From: Aeoliella straminimaris
GTDB lineage: Bacteria > Planctomycetota > Planctomycetia > Pirellulales > Lacipirellulaceae
NCBI RefSeq assembly: GCF_024054565.1
Contig: NZ_JAMXLR010000003.1
Span: 124,001 to 188,000, forward strand
Reading direction: 5' to 3'
DNA length: 64,000 bases
A model generated the notes under the pieces. It was given only the letters and a program-made list of their open reading frames with translations, was not told the DNA's origin and made no database searches. Positions 43,364 to 52,204 of the stretch are shown piece after piece. The number at the start of each line of letters is the position of its first letter. The stretch's first letter is position 1. Made by a program: the position numbers and the translations under genes.

Positions 43364-43744
43364 TCAACCATCCAGTCCTTCAATCAAACGCACCATCGCA
43401 GTCGCATGCGCCAGCAGACAAAGCAGGCCAACAAAGAGTCCAAGAACACACGCAAATGCCAGGAACACGCGGCGCACATTTCCGTGTGGGATCAGAAGGA
43501 TCCCGGCCAAAACCAGAATGGACAAGTAAGACAGCGGCACGGGCGCGTACAAACGAACCAGCAGCTGCGTGACCGCCGGTAACTCGATGCCAAACTCGAG
43601 ATAGATGGGCAGTAGAATCTGCCGACCTGCGAACACGCCGATGGGAATGGCGATCCACAGGCCGGCCAGTATGAAGTCGACCAAAAACCACCCGCGTGGT
43701 CTTGGTTTCGTCGCCGGCGACTGGTAGGGATTGGAGTCGTTCAT
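43364..43744 (-). CDS. Small membrane protein with NPYQSP N-terminus
   Basis: A 126-aa protein starting MNDSNPYQSPATKPRPRG; the NPYQSP element just before the first membrane helix is frequent in planctomycete membrane proteins. Three hydrophobic segments follow (about 22-42, 66-85, 95-115). No domain is recognised. The ATG at 43744 is chosen because NPYQSP-type proteins begin close to this motif. It lies 95 bp from the GYF_2 gene on the same strand and could share its transcript. Confidence 0.72.
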   Translation of the reverse strand: MNDSNPYQSPATKPRPRGWFLVDFILAGLWIAIPIGVFAGRQILLPIYLEFGIELPAVTQLLVRLYAPVPLSYLSILVLAGILLIPHGNVRRVFLAFACVLGLFVGLLCLLAHATAMVRLIEGLDG

Positions 43745-44159
43745 CGGACTAGTGAGGACGAGGGCTTCAATCGACAAGTGGCGGGAGTCAAAAAGCGTCT
43801 GCCCAAACTCCTCTGTATATTCGTCCGAACGGGCGCGGCAGAGTCTTCAAACGGGCGAGCAACGTGGAGCCGTCCCGCACACCGGCGGTTCTTGGCAATG
43901 CGGCGAGGTAGTCACCCAATCCCAGCCTACTGCCGCTACGCATGTCATGACAACTGGCAGTCAACCACGTGTGCGATTCCGCAGACTGCAGCGCGCGGAT
44001 CGCGATGCTGGCAGTCATCCTCCAAGGCAACTCCCCGGTGACCGTCGGACGACGGATTCAAGGTTCTGCATCGACATCGCTATAATGAAAGATGCATCAG
44101 CCGTTGTTGTGCTTACATGCATTTCTCATCCTATATGCACTAGCAAGGAGTACAGAATC
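43745..44159. other. Divergent gene-free stretch of 415 bp
   Basis: It separates the NPYQSP protein gene (minus) from the ACT-domain gene (plus). The right end carries a likely promoter (44057-44086). The rest shows no gene; a plus-strand frame through it is only the upstream extension of the ACT ORF. Confidence 0.5.
44057..44086 (+). promoter_or_regulatory. Candidate sigma-70-type promoter of the ACT gene
   Basis: A consensus TATAAT at 44081-44086 has TTCAAG 18 bp upstream (44057-44062), 73 nt before the ATG at 44160. The -35 match is weak. Confidence 0.5.
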
Positions 44160-44561
44160 ATGCTCAAGGCAAGACAAGGTAAAGAGGTGGTGGTGCGAAT
44201 GGCCGACGAGATCGGCGGGTTAGCCAAGTTTTCTAAGGTCGTGGCCGAAAAAGGGGTGAACACCTTGGCCATGAGCGCCTGGGTCGAGGGTGACGAGGGC
44301 GTCGTACGGTTGGTTACCGACGACACACTGCGCACCACGGAGGCCTTGGAGAAACACGGCTACAAGCTCGAAGTTCGAGATGTCGTGCTCGTCGATACGG
44401 CTCACAAGCCCGGTGCGCTGCGACACCTGACCGACACCCTGGCGGAGGCGCACATCGACCTGACACATTTGTTCGCGAGTGCGACAATCGCTCAAGACGA
44501 GTGCCTGGTGGTGTTCAATTCCTCGAACAACGAACACGCGATCGTGTTACTCGATCGCTGA
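44160..44561 (+). CDS. Tandem ACT-domain protein
   Basis: A 133-aa protein of two ACT domains: VVVRMADEIGGLAKFSKVVAEKGVN (from about 10) and VVLVDTAHKPGALRHLTDTLAEAHID (from about 78), each with the Gly at the ligand-binding loop. ACT pairs bind amino acids and regulate partner enzymes; no catalytic domain is attached, so this is a stand-alone sensor, like those annotated as amino-acid-binding proteins. The start at 44160 is set by AAGGAG 9 nt upstream and by the first domain; the frame runs open further upstream without likeness. Confidence 0.85.
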   Translation: MLKARQGKEVVVRMADEIGGLAKFSKVVAEKGVNTLAMSAWVEGDEGVVRLVTDDTLRTTEALEKHGYKLEVRDVVLVDTAHKPGALRHLTDTLAEAHIDLTHLFASATIAQDECLVVFNSSNNEHAIVLLDR

Positions 44562-44851
44562 GCGACTCCCACGCCACCGCGACTCATGGCAAAATGGCAC
44601 CCACTGCGGGCGTGCTACCTGCCCGAAGGCGCTAACCAGGCGTCTTTCGGCAAGGACGCCACCTGGCGCAGACGAGTTTCCCGCGTTTACAGGTAGTGGA
44701 CCATTCGGCCTGCAACACGCTTCGGCACCCCACATTTCCGAAGGAAGCGAAAAAACCGGCAAAAAGCGCCCACTTGGCCCCAACCGCCATCTCGGCAATG
44801 CTAGACTAGTGAAAGTCCCACGACTAATTTGTCCGCTCGAGGAGGCCCAAC

Positions 44852-45346
44852 ATGAAAACCTCACTGAAGTTAGCCACCCTAATGTTCGTCGTGGCCCTGG
44901 CTGCGTCATGGAATGGCCATGCCATCGCTCAGGAGCCCACACCGGCCACCGAAGAGTCGCTGGTTGCTCCCCCCGCCCCGCCCAGCGAGGCAACTATCAT
45001 GGAGCAAGCTCCCACCATCATCCAGTCGCAGCCGATGCCGGCATCGCCGACCTGCTGCCCGATTGAAGTGGTCCGCGACCACACGAAGCTGTCCGCCCGA
45101 CGGATGTACCGCTGCTACGGACCTGGCGTGCCGCAGACCTTGTGCGTCGACAACCCAGCCGACTGCACCAATTGCCTGTACGCGGTCGACGTGTGCGTGC
45201 CCGCCTGCTGCACCGGCGCTCCGGTTTGCTGCGGAACGGATGTCGGCCTGCTGGGTCGCGGCTACGTGACCTATCAATGGCCCTGCGGCTTCGAAGTCAA
45301 AATCGCCTTCCGCGTCCACGGCGGCGTGATCTTGACCTATCGCTAA
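44852..45346 (+). CDS. Secreted cysteine-rich protein
   Basis: A 164-aa exported protein. A signal peptide ends GHAIA|Q (about 26). A Pro/Glu-rich linker (about 27-68) leads to a Cys-rich region with paired cysteines (PTCCPIEVV, CVDNPADCTNCLY, CVPACCTGAPVCCG), suggesting disulphides or metal binding. It ends in a strand-rich tail (FEVKIAFRVHGGVILTYR). I recognise no family. GAGGAGG sits 6 nt before the ATG, predicting strong translation. A bidirectional terminator follows. Confidence 0.78.
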   Translation: MKTSLKLATLMFVVALAASWNGHAIAQEPTPATEESLVAPPAPPSEATIMEQAPTIIQSQPMPASPTCCPIEVVRDHTKLSARRMYRCYGPGVPQTLCVDNPADCTNCLYAVDVCVPACCTGAPVCCGTDVGLLGRGYVTYQWPCGFEVKIAFRVHGGVILTYR

Positions 45347-45370
45347 CGAGCAGAATCTCGCAGAACACGA

Positions 45371-45417
45371 AAAGCTCCACCTGCCTCGTTCGTTTGAGGT
45401 GGGTGGAGCTTTTTTTG
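45371..45417. terminator. Bidirectional Rho-independent terminator
   Basis: AAAGCTCCACC...GGTGGAGCTTT stem with a short loop around GTTCGTTT, followed by TTTTTT on the plus strand and TTTTCG on the minus strand. It separates two convergent genes. Confidence 0.85.
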
Positions 45418-45497
45418 CGCCAGCTGATTACCGTCGATTGGCGTTTCCAGAGAATTCGCGACGGATTCGTTCACAACCGGCGACTCAGTTCCGACAT

Positions 45498-46400
45498 CTA
45501 AGTTGGCGAACCAACCTTTGGTGTCACGGGGGGGGTAGTCGGAGGAGTTATAGGTGGGGGCGGAGCCTGCTCCTCGTATCCGGGTGGCGGTGGGGCCTGT
45601 TCCCCGGCAGCGGCAAGATGCACGCCAACGTCGTACATCAAGTGGTGCAGTGTCGCTTCGACCTGCTCGCACTTGGTGAGCAAGCCACCCTGGCCGATCT
45701 GTCGATGTTGGTGCCGCGACCAACCGCGCACATCGTCTTCAATGTGGTGGAACAGCGAGTCCATGCCACCCAAATGCTGGCGAATCGTCTCGCGGTCACC
45801 CTGGTGCTCGGCAGCGTGGACGTGCTTGGCAGTCTGCAGTAGGCTGTACGCTTCGGTGTAGGTTTCCACGTAACCGTGGTTGTGCTGATAGTTGTAGTGT
45901 AGGTCCAGGCACAACTCGTTCAACTGAGTCTCGAGCGCGAGCGCCAACTCGTCCACATGCGTGTAGCCACCAAACGTCATCACCACCGGCTGTGGCGAGG
46001 CGTGGTTGTGATTGTGCGAGTGATCGACCCACGGCACGTAGTAGTACTTGTCGCCCTTGCAGTAGTACGAACCGTGATGCTGACCCTTGTAGGAGCCACT
46101 GCGAATGACGAATGTCGCATCGCGTCCGCCCAGGTTCGGCACGATCTTCACTTGAGGATTGGTGCCCGGGCGAATCACCCAGTTCTCTTGGCGTCCGTTG
46201 CGATTGCCGTCGTATTTCGGGTCGTCCCCACGCCAGCGTCGGTCCTCGACCTTGTTACCGTCATCGTTATCTCGATTGAATTCGATGCGCGGCTTGAAGT
46301 CATCGCCCAGTTTGAGGCGAATCTGAGCAACGGCCGGAGCAGCGACCATGACTGCGACCACACTTACAATGGCCAGGCGGATGGTGGGTATCTTGAGCAT
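45498..46400 (-). CDS. Secreted histidine-rich protein with proline tail
   Basis: A 300-aa exported protein: signal peptide ending AAPAVA|Q, then a charged, low-complexity region (about 27-75, many Asp/Asn/Arg), a small beta region (DATFVIRSGSYKGQHHGSYY), and a helical part rich in His (HNHNHASPQP; HYNYQHNHGYVETY; SLFHHIEDDVRGWSRHQHRQ). The C-terminus is Pro-rich (APPPPGYEEQAPPPPITPP). The His clusters might bind metal, but no family is recognised. It is convergent with the Cys-rich secreted protein. Confidence 0.75.
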   Translation of the reverse strand: MLKIPTIRLAIVSVVAVMVAAPAVAQIRLKLGDDFKPRIEFNRDNDDGNKVEDRRWRGDDPKYDGNRNGRQENWVIRPGTNPQVKIVPNLGGRDATFVIRSGSYKGQHHGSYYCKGDKYYYVPWVDHSHNHNHASPQPVVMTFGGYTHVDELALALETQLNELCLDLHYNYQHNHGYVETYTEAYSLLQTAKHVHAAEHQGDRETIRQHLGGMDSLFHHIEDDVRGWSRHQHRQIGQGGLLTKCEQVEATLHHLMYDVGVHLAAAGEQAPPPPGYEEQAPPPPITPPTTPPVTPKVGSPT

Positions 46401-46694
46401 CGGAAGGCTCCCAAGGTTCGAGCGGGCGAGATTGCTAGCTTATGACAATCTACACGCGTCTTCGGTAAGCCGAGCGAGCTAAGCCGAGAATTGGTCGAGA
46501 AAAGGGGATATTGAGGGTATGTTTGGACTCGAATGAACGAGTCTTGCGGGTCAGTACGCTCCGTGAGCGGCGGGTAACTGCAGGTTGATGCTAGTTTGTT
46601 ACGGTTCCAAGAGTCGGAGCTCATCCGCTCGAAGCAGCGGTGCCTCTGCCGCGCACTCTCTCAGGTGAGGCCCGGCTTTGGCAAGTTACTATGC

Positions 46695-47816
46695 CTACAC
46701 CGGAGCCACCGCGTCGAGCGCTTCGACAATCTTGCCGACGTTTTCCTCGCGGGCACCGTGCCCCATCAGGCCGATTCGCCAGCACTTGCCGGCCAGCTCG
46801 CCGAGTCCACCGCCGATCTCGATGTGGTGCTCTTCGAGCAGTGCGCGCCGCGCGGCCGCTTCGTCTTTCAATCGCTCCGGCACCTTTACCAAGTTTAGTT
46901 GTGGCAGCGAGTTCAACGGGTCGGAGGCGTACTCGATGCCGCGCTCTTCGAGTTGCACTTTCAAGAGTTCATGTGCGTTGCGATGCCGCTCGAAACGCTT
47001 CATCAGGCCTTCTTCGAGGATCAACCGCAACGCTTCGTGCAGGCCGTAGTTCATGTTCACCGGCGCGGTATGGTGGTACGCCCGCGAGCCGCTCCAGTAG
47101 TTGCCGACCAGCGTCAGGTCGAGGTACCACGAATTCACCGGATGCTTGCGATTGTTCACTTTGTGCATGGCCCGCTCCGAGAGCGTCACCGGAGCGAGTC
47201 CCGGCGGGCAGGATAGGCACTTTTGCGTGCCACTATACGCACCGTCGATTTGCCACTCGTCGATCTTCACCGGCACGCCGCACAATGAGGTAACGCAGTC
47301 GACCAGCAGCAGCCCGCCATTCTGGTGCACCGCTTCGCCTAACTTGTCGATCGGTTGATGCACACCGGTGGAAGTCTCGGCGTGGACAATCATCATGACT
47401 TTCGGCTTTAGTTCGCCAACCAGGTCCACCAAGGCGTCCTGGTCGAACGCCTCGCCCCACGTGGCATTCAGCGTCTGCACCTCACCACCAGCGCGGCGAC
47501 ACTTCTCGGCAAAGCGGCCACCGAACACACCGTTGACGCATACCACGCACTTGTCGCCCGGCTCTACCAGGTTGTCGGCCAGCATCTCCGCACCGGCCGA
47601 ACCGGTACCGCTGCAGGCGAGCGTCATCTCGTTTTCGGTCTCGAACACCGCCTGCAGCATCTCGCGAATCTCGTTCATCGCCCGCATGAACTCGGGATCC
47701 ATGTGGCCGATACAAGGCTTGGCCAGTGCTTCGAGCACACTCGGAGCGACCGGCGAGGGGCCAGGGCCGTGCAGCAAACGAGTCGGCAACTCGAGCGGGG
47801 GAAACGGTGTCTTCAC
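46695..47816 (-). CDS. Alanine/serine-glyoxylate aminotransferase
   Basis: A 373-aa fold-type-I, class-V PLP enzyme. Signatures: RLLHGPGPSPVAPSVLEAL near the start, CSGTGSAGAEML (phosphate-binding), HAETSTGVHQP, VDCVTSLCGVPV, and the PLP lysine Lys199 in YSGTQKCLSCPPGLAPVTLS. It transfers an amino group from alanine or serine to glyoxylate; which donor is used cannot be told. The start is GTG at 47816 (MKTPFPPLELPTRLL). It is a normal full-length member. Confidence 0.93.
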   Translation of the reverse strand: MKTPFPPLELPTRLLHGPGPSPVAPSVLEALAKPCIGHMDPEFMRAMNEIREMLQAVFETENEMTLACSGTGSAGAEMLADNLVEPGDKCVVCVNGVFGGRFAEKCRRAGGEVQTLNATWGEAFDQDALVDLVGELKPKVMMIVHAETSTGVHQPIDKLGEAVHQNGGLLLVDCVTSLCGVPVKIDEWQIDGAYSGTQKCLSCPPGLAPVTLSERAMHKVNNRKHPVNSWYLDLTLVGNYWSGSRAYHHTAPVNMNYGLHEALRLILEEGLMKRFERHRNAHELLKVQLEERGIEYASDPLNSLPQLNLVKVPERLKDEAAARRALLEEHHIEIGGGLGELAGKCWRIGLMGHGAREENVGKIVEALDAVAPV

Positions 47817-47874
47817 GGCTATGTTTCTTTCTTGCTAACGAACTTTGTGCGACGAACTTCTCAACGACTTCGCT

Positions 47875-47950
47875 GGGTGCCTGGGGACGAGCTCCGCGAG
47901 CCTTAGCAAGTTCAGCTCTAGGGGCTCGCGGGACTCGACCCCAGGCACCC
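47875..47950. repeat. 76-bp palindromic repeat
   Basis: The left arm GGGTGCCTGGGGACGAGCTC (47875-) and right arm ending GAGTC/CCCAGGCACCC are near-perfect inverses: 26 of 29 positions pair, with a ~18-nt loop. It fills the gap between two minus-strand genes and looks like a REP- or MITE-type element able to fold as a long hairpin. Confidence 0.65.
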
Positions 47951-47970
47951 GAATGTCTTGTACTATTTTC

Positions 47971-48582
47971 TCAACTACCTCGCTGCCCATTGTAAATGTA
48001 GCCGCCGGTGGTCGCGTAGTCGCGCAGCACCTGGGCCGCTTGCTGGCGATGGATCCCTTCGAGCACTTCGATGCCCCGCGACTCCAGCTCCTGTACCCAG
48101 TCGGCCGGCTTGGGTCCTTCGTCGAACCCAATCGCGCGGGCGTCGGCCTCGGTGGCGCCACACACCAGCCGCTTCACGCCCGACCAAGGGGTAGCGCCGA
48201 AACACATGGAGCAAGGTTCGCAGCTGGTCACAATCTCGTAGTGGCGATCCTGCTCGCTACCCAAGTCGTGCGAGCCGGCCAGTTGCTGGGCGATGGCAAA
48301 GGCCACCATCTCGGCATGCGCACCCGACCACCTGGAGGTGACCACGATATTCACGCCCGGGGCCAGCAGCGTGCCATGGTGCAGATCGAACACCGCCGCA
48401 CCGAACGGCCCGCCGGTGCCCTGCTCGATATTGCGCCGCGCCAGGTCGATCGCCAACTGCATCCGCTCCTCCACGGTTTCGAACACGTGGTCGGCGGCCG
48501 GCAGAAACGACTCGACCCACGTCGGCAAGGCAACTTGCAGATGGGGAAATCGCGGCGAGTTAAGGTCGGGTGAGTCGGACAT
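47971..48582 (-). CDS. Nucleoside/purine deaminase of the cytidine-deaminase fold
   Basis: A 203-aa zinc hydrolase. Residues ~40-75 hold MQLAIDLARRNIEQGTGGPFGAAVF, followed by the zinc site GAHAEMVA (His89, Glu91) and TSCEPCSMC (Cys124, Cys127). The pattern fits guanine deaminase/tRNA-adenosine-deaminase relatives, acting on a free base or nucleoside more than on tRNA because the tRNA-contacting tail is absent. The C-terminal ~60 residues are not diagnostic. A palindromic repeat follows directly downstream. Confidence 0.88.
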   Translation of the reverse strand: MSDSPDLNSPRFPHLQVALPTWVESFLPAADHVFETVEERMQLAIDLARRNIEQGTGGPFGAAVFDLHHGTLLAPGVNIVVTSRWSGAHAEMVAFAIAQQLAGSHDLGSEQDRHYEIVTSCEPCSMCFGATPWSGVKRLVCGATEADARAIGFDEGPKPADWVQELESRGIEVLEGIHRQQAAQVLRDYATTGGYIYNGQRGS

Positions 48583-48780
48583 ACACTTCTTTACAGGCTA
48601 CCGTGGGGCAATGTGGGGCACTCTGCAGGATACCCGCGCCGCGGGCGCGAGGAAAGCGCGACGATCGCCCCATCCTTCCGTATGCCTTGCCAGTTCGCGC
48701 GGGGTCCCCGGTTGGTGAGCCCGGAGAACTGCGAATTCGTAGGGGGGGGACAGTCGGGGGGCGGACGGTTGCTTGTCGCC

Positions 48781-50526
48781 TCAGTCGTCTCTGCGCCAAT
48801 CGGCAAGATGCATCTCCACACTCACGCGTCCGCGGAATCGGTTGAGCACAGGATGGAATGCCACGGAGATCGGCCCGCCGGCCACGGCCTGGAAGTCGTC
48901 CAACCAGTCGCTGCCGCCAAACGCCACGGCGCGAAGCCGTATGCCATGCTGCTCGAGCTCCAACGACAGATGGCGTCCCGCCGCGCCAATCAATCGCGGC
49001 TCGCCGGCAATGCGGACGTCGCTAGTACACATCATCGGGCGGCGATTGCCACAGCCGAAGGGCGCCAGCTTTTCGATGTCTTCGATCGTCTGCCGGGTGA
49101 GCGCGGCGAACGGCGCCTCGGCGTCGATGTCCACCTGGCCAGTCCGCGCGGCGTCGGCCACCCCAGTGGCTGCGGCCGTGCAAAACGCCTGGCGGAACGC
49201 GTCGATCGCCTTGTCGTCGATCCGCAGCCCCGCCGCCGCGGCATGGCCGCCATGACTCAGCACGTGCTCGCTGCACGCGGCGAACGCCTCATGCAAGTCG
49301 AAGCCCGGGATGCTCCGCCCCGAGCCCATGGCCGGCTTAATGCCCAGCTTGTCCTGCGAAATCAGCACCACCGGCCGGTTGTACTGCTCGGCCAACTTGC
49401 CGGCCACGATGCCAATCACACCGGCGTGCCAACCGTAGTCGGCCAGCACCAGCGCGGCATCCTCTTGTGGATTGAATCGACGCTTCGCTTGCTTGCGCGC
49501 GGCGAGCAATACGCTCCGCTCGAGATGCTGTCGCTCGCTGTTCAGCTCGTCGATAAATCGGGCCAGCTCTGCTGCCCGCTTGGGATCGTCGGTCGCCAGC
49601 AACTCGATGGCCAGTTCCGCCTGCCCCAGTCGCCCCGCTGCGTTGAGTCGCGGACCAATTGCAAAGCCAATGTCGTCGCCCGAGATAAATGGTTTCTTGT
49701 CGAGCTGCGTCACCTGATTGAGCGCCGCGAGGCCAATCGACGGACTTGCCGACAGGCTGCGAAGGCCATTGCAGACAATGGCGCGGTTCTCGTCTACCAA
49801 GGGAACCACGTCGGCTACCGTGCCGATGGCCGCCAGACCGGTCGCTTGCAACAAGAACTCCCGCATCGCCGGCTGCACCCGAGCACCGCCGGAGGCCAAC
49901 TGGCAAATGCCCCACGCCAGTTTGAACGCCACAGCCGCGCCGCACAGCCCCGCGAACGGATAGTCGGAGTCGGGCAGCCCTGGATGAACGATAGCCGTGG
50001 CCGCGGGCAGGCGCTCGGCCATCTGGTGGTGGTCGGTGACAATCAGATCGATGCCCAACTGTTGGGCGTGATCGGCTTCGGCGAGGCTCGCGATACCGTT
50101 GTCGACGGTCACCACCATCTCGGCGCCGCGGCTGGCCAGTTCGTCGAGCGACTCGATGCTCAGCCCGTACCCCTCTTCCAGCCGATGCGGCACATAGTAC
50201 TCCACCTTGGCGTGCAGCAGTCGCAGGCACCGCAGCAGAATGGCAGTGGCCGTCATGCCGTCGGCGTCATAATCGCCATAGATGACAATTCGCTTGCCCG
50301 CCTTCGCGGCGTCGTAGATCAGCTCCGCTGCCCGCGGCAACCCCGGCAGCTCGCTGGGGTCGCGCAAGTCGCTGAGCTTGGCCTCGATAAATCGGCGGGC
50401 CGCATCGGGGCAATCGATTCCGCGGCCTACCAGCAGCCGGGCGACCAGCTCGGTAACTTCTGCCGACTGCGCAAGCCGCTCGACAACCGCCGTGTCATAG
50501 GTCGCGATGCGCCATTGCTTGGGCAT
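48781..50526 (-). CDS. recJ: Single-stranded-DNA-specific exonuclease RecJ
   Basis: A 581-aa 5'-3' exonuclease acting in recombination and repair. The DHH phosphoesterase motifs are present: VIYGDYDADGMTATAIL (Asp85, Asp87, Asp89), VTVDNGIASLAE, VTDHHQM (165-167) and the middle-domain RLNAAGRLG. The DHHA1 domain follows (GHAAAAGLRI). The length is standard. On the opposite strand a 735-codon frame exists, produced by codon bias. It lies 75 bp downstream of rpmG on the same strand. Confidence 0.94.
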   Translation of the reverse strand: MPKQWRIATYDTAVVERLAQSAEVTELVARLLVGRGIDCPDAARRFIEAKLSDLRDPSELPGLPRAAELIYDAAKAGKRIVIYGDYDADGMTATAILLRCLRLLHAKVEYYVPHRLEEGYGLSIESLDELASRGAEMVVTVDNGIASLAEADHAQQLGIDLIVTDHHQMAERLPAATAIVHPGLPDSDYPFAGLCGAAVAFKLAWGICQLASGGARVQPAMREFLLQATGLAAIGTVADVVPLVDENRAIVCNGLRSLSASPSIGLAALNQVTQLDKKPFISGDDIGFAIGPRLNAAGRLGQAELAIELLATDDPKRAAELARFIDELNSERQHLERSVLLAARKQAKRRFNPQEDAALVLADYGWHAGVIGIVAGKLAEQYNRPVVLISQDKLGIKPAMGSGRSIPGFDLHEAFAACSEHVLSHGGHAAAAGLRIDDKAIDAFRQAFCTAAATGVADAARTGQVDIDAEAPFAALTRQTIEDIEKLAPFGCGNRRPMMCTSDVRIAGEPRLIGAAGRHLSLELEQHGIRLRAVAFGGSDWLDDFQAVAGGPISVAFHPVLNRFRGRVSVEMHLADWRRDD

Positions 50527-50601
50527 GGAAAGAGAGAAGGGGACAGCGGGCAGCGTTGTTCGGCTCCCGGACCCACGCTGGCCGGAGCGCGTCGGCGCTG
50601 G

Positions 50602-50781
50602 CTACTTCTTCTTCTCGTTGTGCATGGTGTGGCGCTGCAGCCGGGGGCAGAACTTCTTGAGCTTCAGCTTTTCGCCGCCCATTTTCCGCCGCACGGTGTA
50701 GTTGTAATCGCCGGTCTCCTCGCAGACGAGGAACACCGTTTCGACCTTTTTCTTGCGTTTTCCGCCGCTTTTCTTTGCCAT
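50602..50781 (-). CDS. rpmG: Ribosomal protein bL33
   Basis: A 59-aa basic protein: MAKKSGGKRKKKVETVFLVC, GDYNYTVRRKMGGEKLKLKKFCPRL and a final HTMHNEKKK. The ETVFLVCEETGDYNY strand and the LKLKKFCPRLQRHT block are bL33 signatures of the large-subunit E-site protein. Of the zinc-ribbon cysteine pairs only single cysteines remain (Cys20, Cys48), so it is a zinc-free-type copy. The start is Met at 50781; an upstream in-frame Met adds five residues. Confidence 0.92.
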   Translation of the reverse strand: MAKKSGGKRKKKVETVFLVCEETGDYNYTVRRKMGGEKLKLKKFCPRLQRHTMHNEKKK

Positions 50782-50981
50782 GTAACCGAACCTCAAGTAA
50801 CCGCTACGAATCTTAGATAGTGGCCAGCCCAGTACTATATCGCTCCCTGGGCCGCAACGCCAGGGGTACTGGCCCCCAACAGGCCAATTTGCCCTGCGGC
50901 AGCCGGTATTGAAAGCCGCCGAATCGGGGCTATACTTAGGAGTTCACCCCACCCGCTGCGAGCCAGCCGGGCGGGGCCCAT

Positions 50982-51054
50982 TCCCCTGTAGCTCAGTTGG
51001 TAGAGCAGGCGGCTGTTAACCGCCTTGTCGCAGGTTCGAGTCCTGCCGGGGGAG
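50982..51054 (+). tRNA. tRNA-Asn (anticodon GUU)
   Basis: A complete cloverleaf: acceptor [15 protein letters not shown]-arm GTAGCTCAGTTGGTAGAGC, anticodon stem GGCGG/CCGCC with loop CTGTTAA (anticodon GTT at 51015-51017), T-arm GCAGGTTCGAGTCCTGC, discriminator G. No encoded CCA. Confidence 0.97.
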
Positions 51055-51102
51055 CTTTTCTCCGCACCGCGGAAAGCACCGACAATCTGGTTCACAGCAC
51101 GC

Positions 51103-51137
51103 ACCCAGGCGAGACTCGCCTGGGTGTTTTGTTTCTG
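51103..51137 (+). terminator. Rho-independent terminator after tRNA-Asn
   Basis: ACCCAGGCGA, loop GAC, TCGCCTGGGT (10-bp stem), followed by GTTTTGTTTC, about 50 nt beyond the tRNA. Confidence 0.82.
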
Positions 51138-51344
51138 AGGGATTCTTGACTGGGTTAGGGGCCAAACGGGGGCGTGGCGAATTCTGAGAGTTCCTGGGGG
51201 AGTAAAGTGTTGGGCTCAAGCGTGGATGGTGTGAGGTAAACTCTCCCACTCTCTACCTGACGAATTGCCGCGTCGAGAACTTTGACCTAGTTGCCGTTTG
51301 CTGCATGCTAGTCATTTGGCCCACTTGGGAATCCCTTCCACGAA

Positions 51345-51414
51345 CGCCAAATACCTGCGACAAGTGATGTGTCAAACGCTTGTCGTGGAGGTAGTAGAGA
51401 GGAGATCTTTGGCG
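51345..51414. repeat. Nested palindrome at the edge of an IS256 fragment
   Basis: CGCCAAA (51345-51351) pairs with TTTGGCG (51408-51414); inside, CGACAAG and CTTGTCG, flanked by TACCT and AGGTA, form another stem. It abuts the point where the transposase similarity ends. Confidence 0.5.
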
Positions 51415-51415
51415 T

Positions 51416-51787
51416 TTAGGTTCTGTATCGACCAGCATCACGTAGCGTGGGCGCGAACGTGACCCGCCTGCTGTGGTCGGGATCGTTGTCACGAACACGC
51501 CCCTGCGTGACCGGGATTCGACCGGCACCGGTGAGAATCTCCCGTTCCGGCAGATGGCCGTTGCGGACCACCAGCCGCCGACCTTGTTCGTCGGTACGAT
51601 GGGCGTGGCGAGCGATAAAGTCGTCCACCTCGGCATCAATGGCCGACTGCAACATCCGCCTGGCTCCTTCCCGCACAATCTGGTCGATGGGGCTTCGTTG
51701 GTCGAATGCCGCGCGAAATGAAACCACCTCGGCATCGAGCGGCTCGTCTACTGGCACTTCGCGTCGGTCTGTCTTAAGCTTGGTCAT
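51416..51787 (-). pseudogene. IS256-family transposase, N-terminal fragment
   Basis: About 123 residues matching the N-terminus of IS256/Mutator-type transposases: IDQIVREGARRMLQSAIDAEVDDFIA, RRLVVRNGHLPEREILTGAG and IPVTQGRVRD. The frame stops at 51416 soon after RVTFAPTLRDAGRYRT, well before the DDE catalytic domain (the full protein is ~400 aa). It is a dead relic. The true start is ATG 51787, where MTKLKTDRREV begins. Confidence 0.82.
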
Positions 51788-52204
51788 GGCGTATCCCTTG
51801 TGCCCGCGCGGGGCCGCTGAAGTAGTGAAGTACATCAGCAGGATGCGCCACCTTTCTCATTCATTCAAGAACACGACTTTCGACAATAGCTCAAACAAGC
51901 TTCTGGAATGGAGAAATCCCTGCGGGAGCGACAGAAGTCGCGCTGCCTGCCATCGGGTGTTCTCCGTTTGGTCTTCACCGCTTGTTCCTAGAGGGCACGA
52001 TCCCACTTTTCCTCTCAATACAGTCAATCGAATCCCTACTCAAGCACTTAGACGTGGCACAAACATGCGTTGCCGCAATTAGTGGGGGGCACGAAAACAA
52101 AATTTGCATCGCAAGGTACGAATTGTTACCATTTCTTCAGCTTGCTGGCGAAACAACTCTTGTCACCGGCTCGACCATTGAGTCGACACTGTGCGAGGCG
52201 ACAC
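51788..52204. other. Gene-free stretch of 417 bp
   Basis: It separates the IS256 relic from the DUF1549/DUF1553 gene and presumably holds that operon's promoter. Frames that cross it are upstream extensions of the DUF1549 ORF without likeness to the family. No palindrome stands out. Confidence 0.45.

Larger units (their letters stand above)
51055..51415. other. Gene-free stretch after tRNA-Asn
   Basis: It contains the tRNA terminator (51103-51137) and a nested palindrome (51345-51414) next to an IS256 fragment. No gene is evident in the remainder. Confidence 0.5.

Noticed and set aside
48613-50820. 735-codon plus-strand open frame
   Set aside because: It is antisense to recJ along its whole length, has no family-like motifs and is Arg/His/Gln-rich in the manner of complement-strand frames in GC-rich genes.
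50835-51104. 89-codon minus-strand frame with SPGRTRTCDKAVNSRLLYQLSYRG
   Set aside because: This is the familiar false translation of the antisense strand of a tRNA gene; the region is tRNA-Asn.
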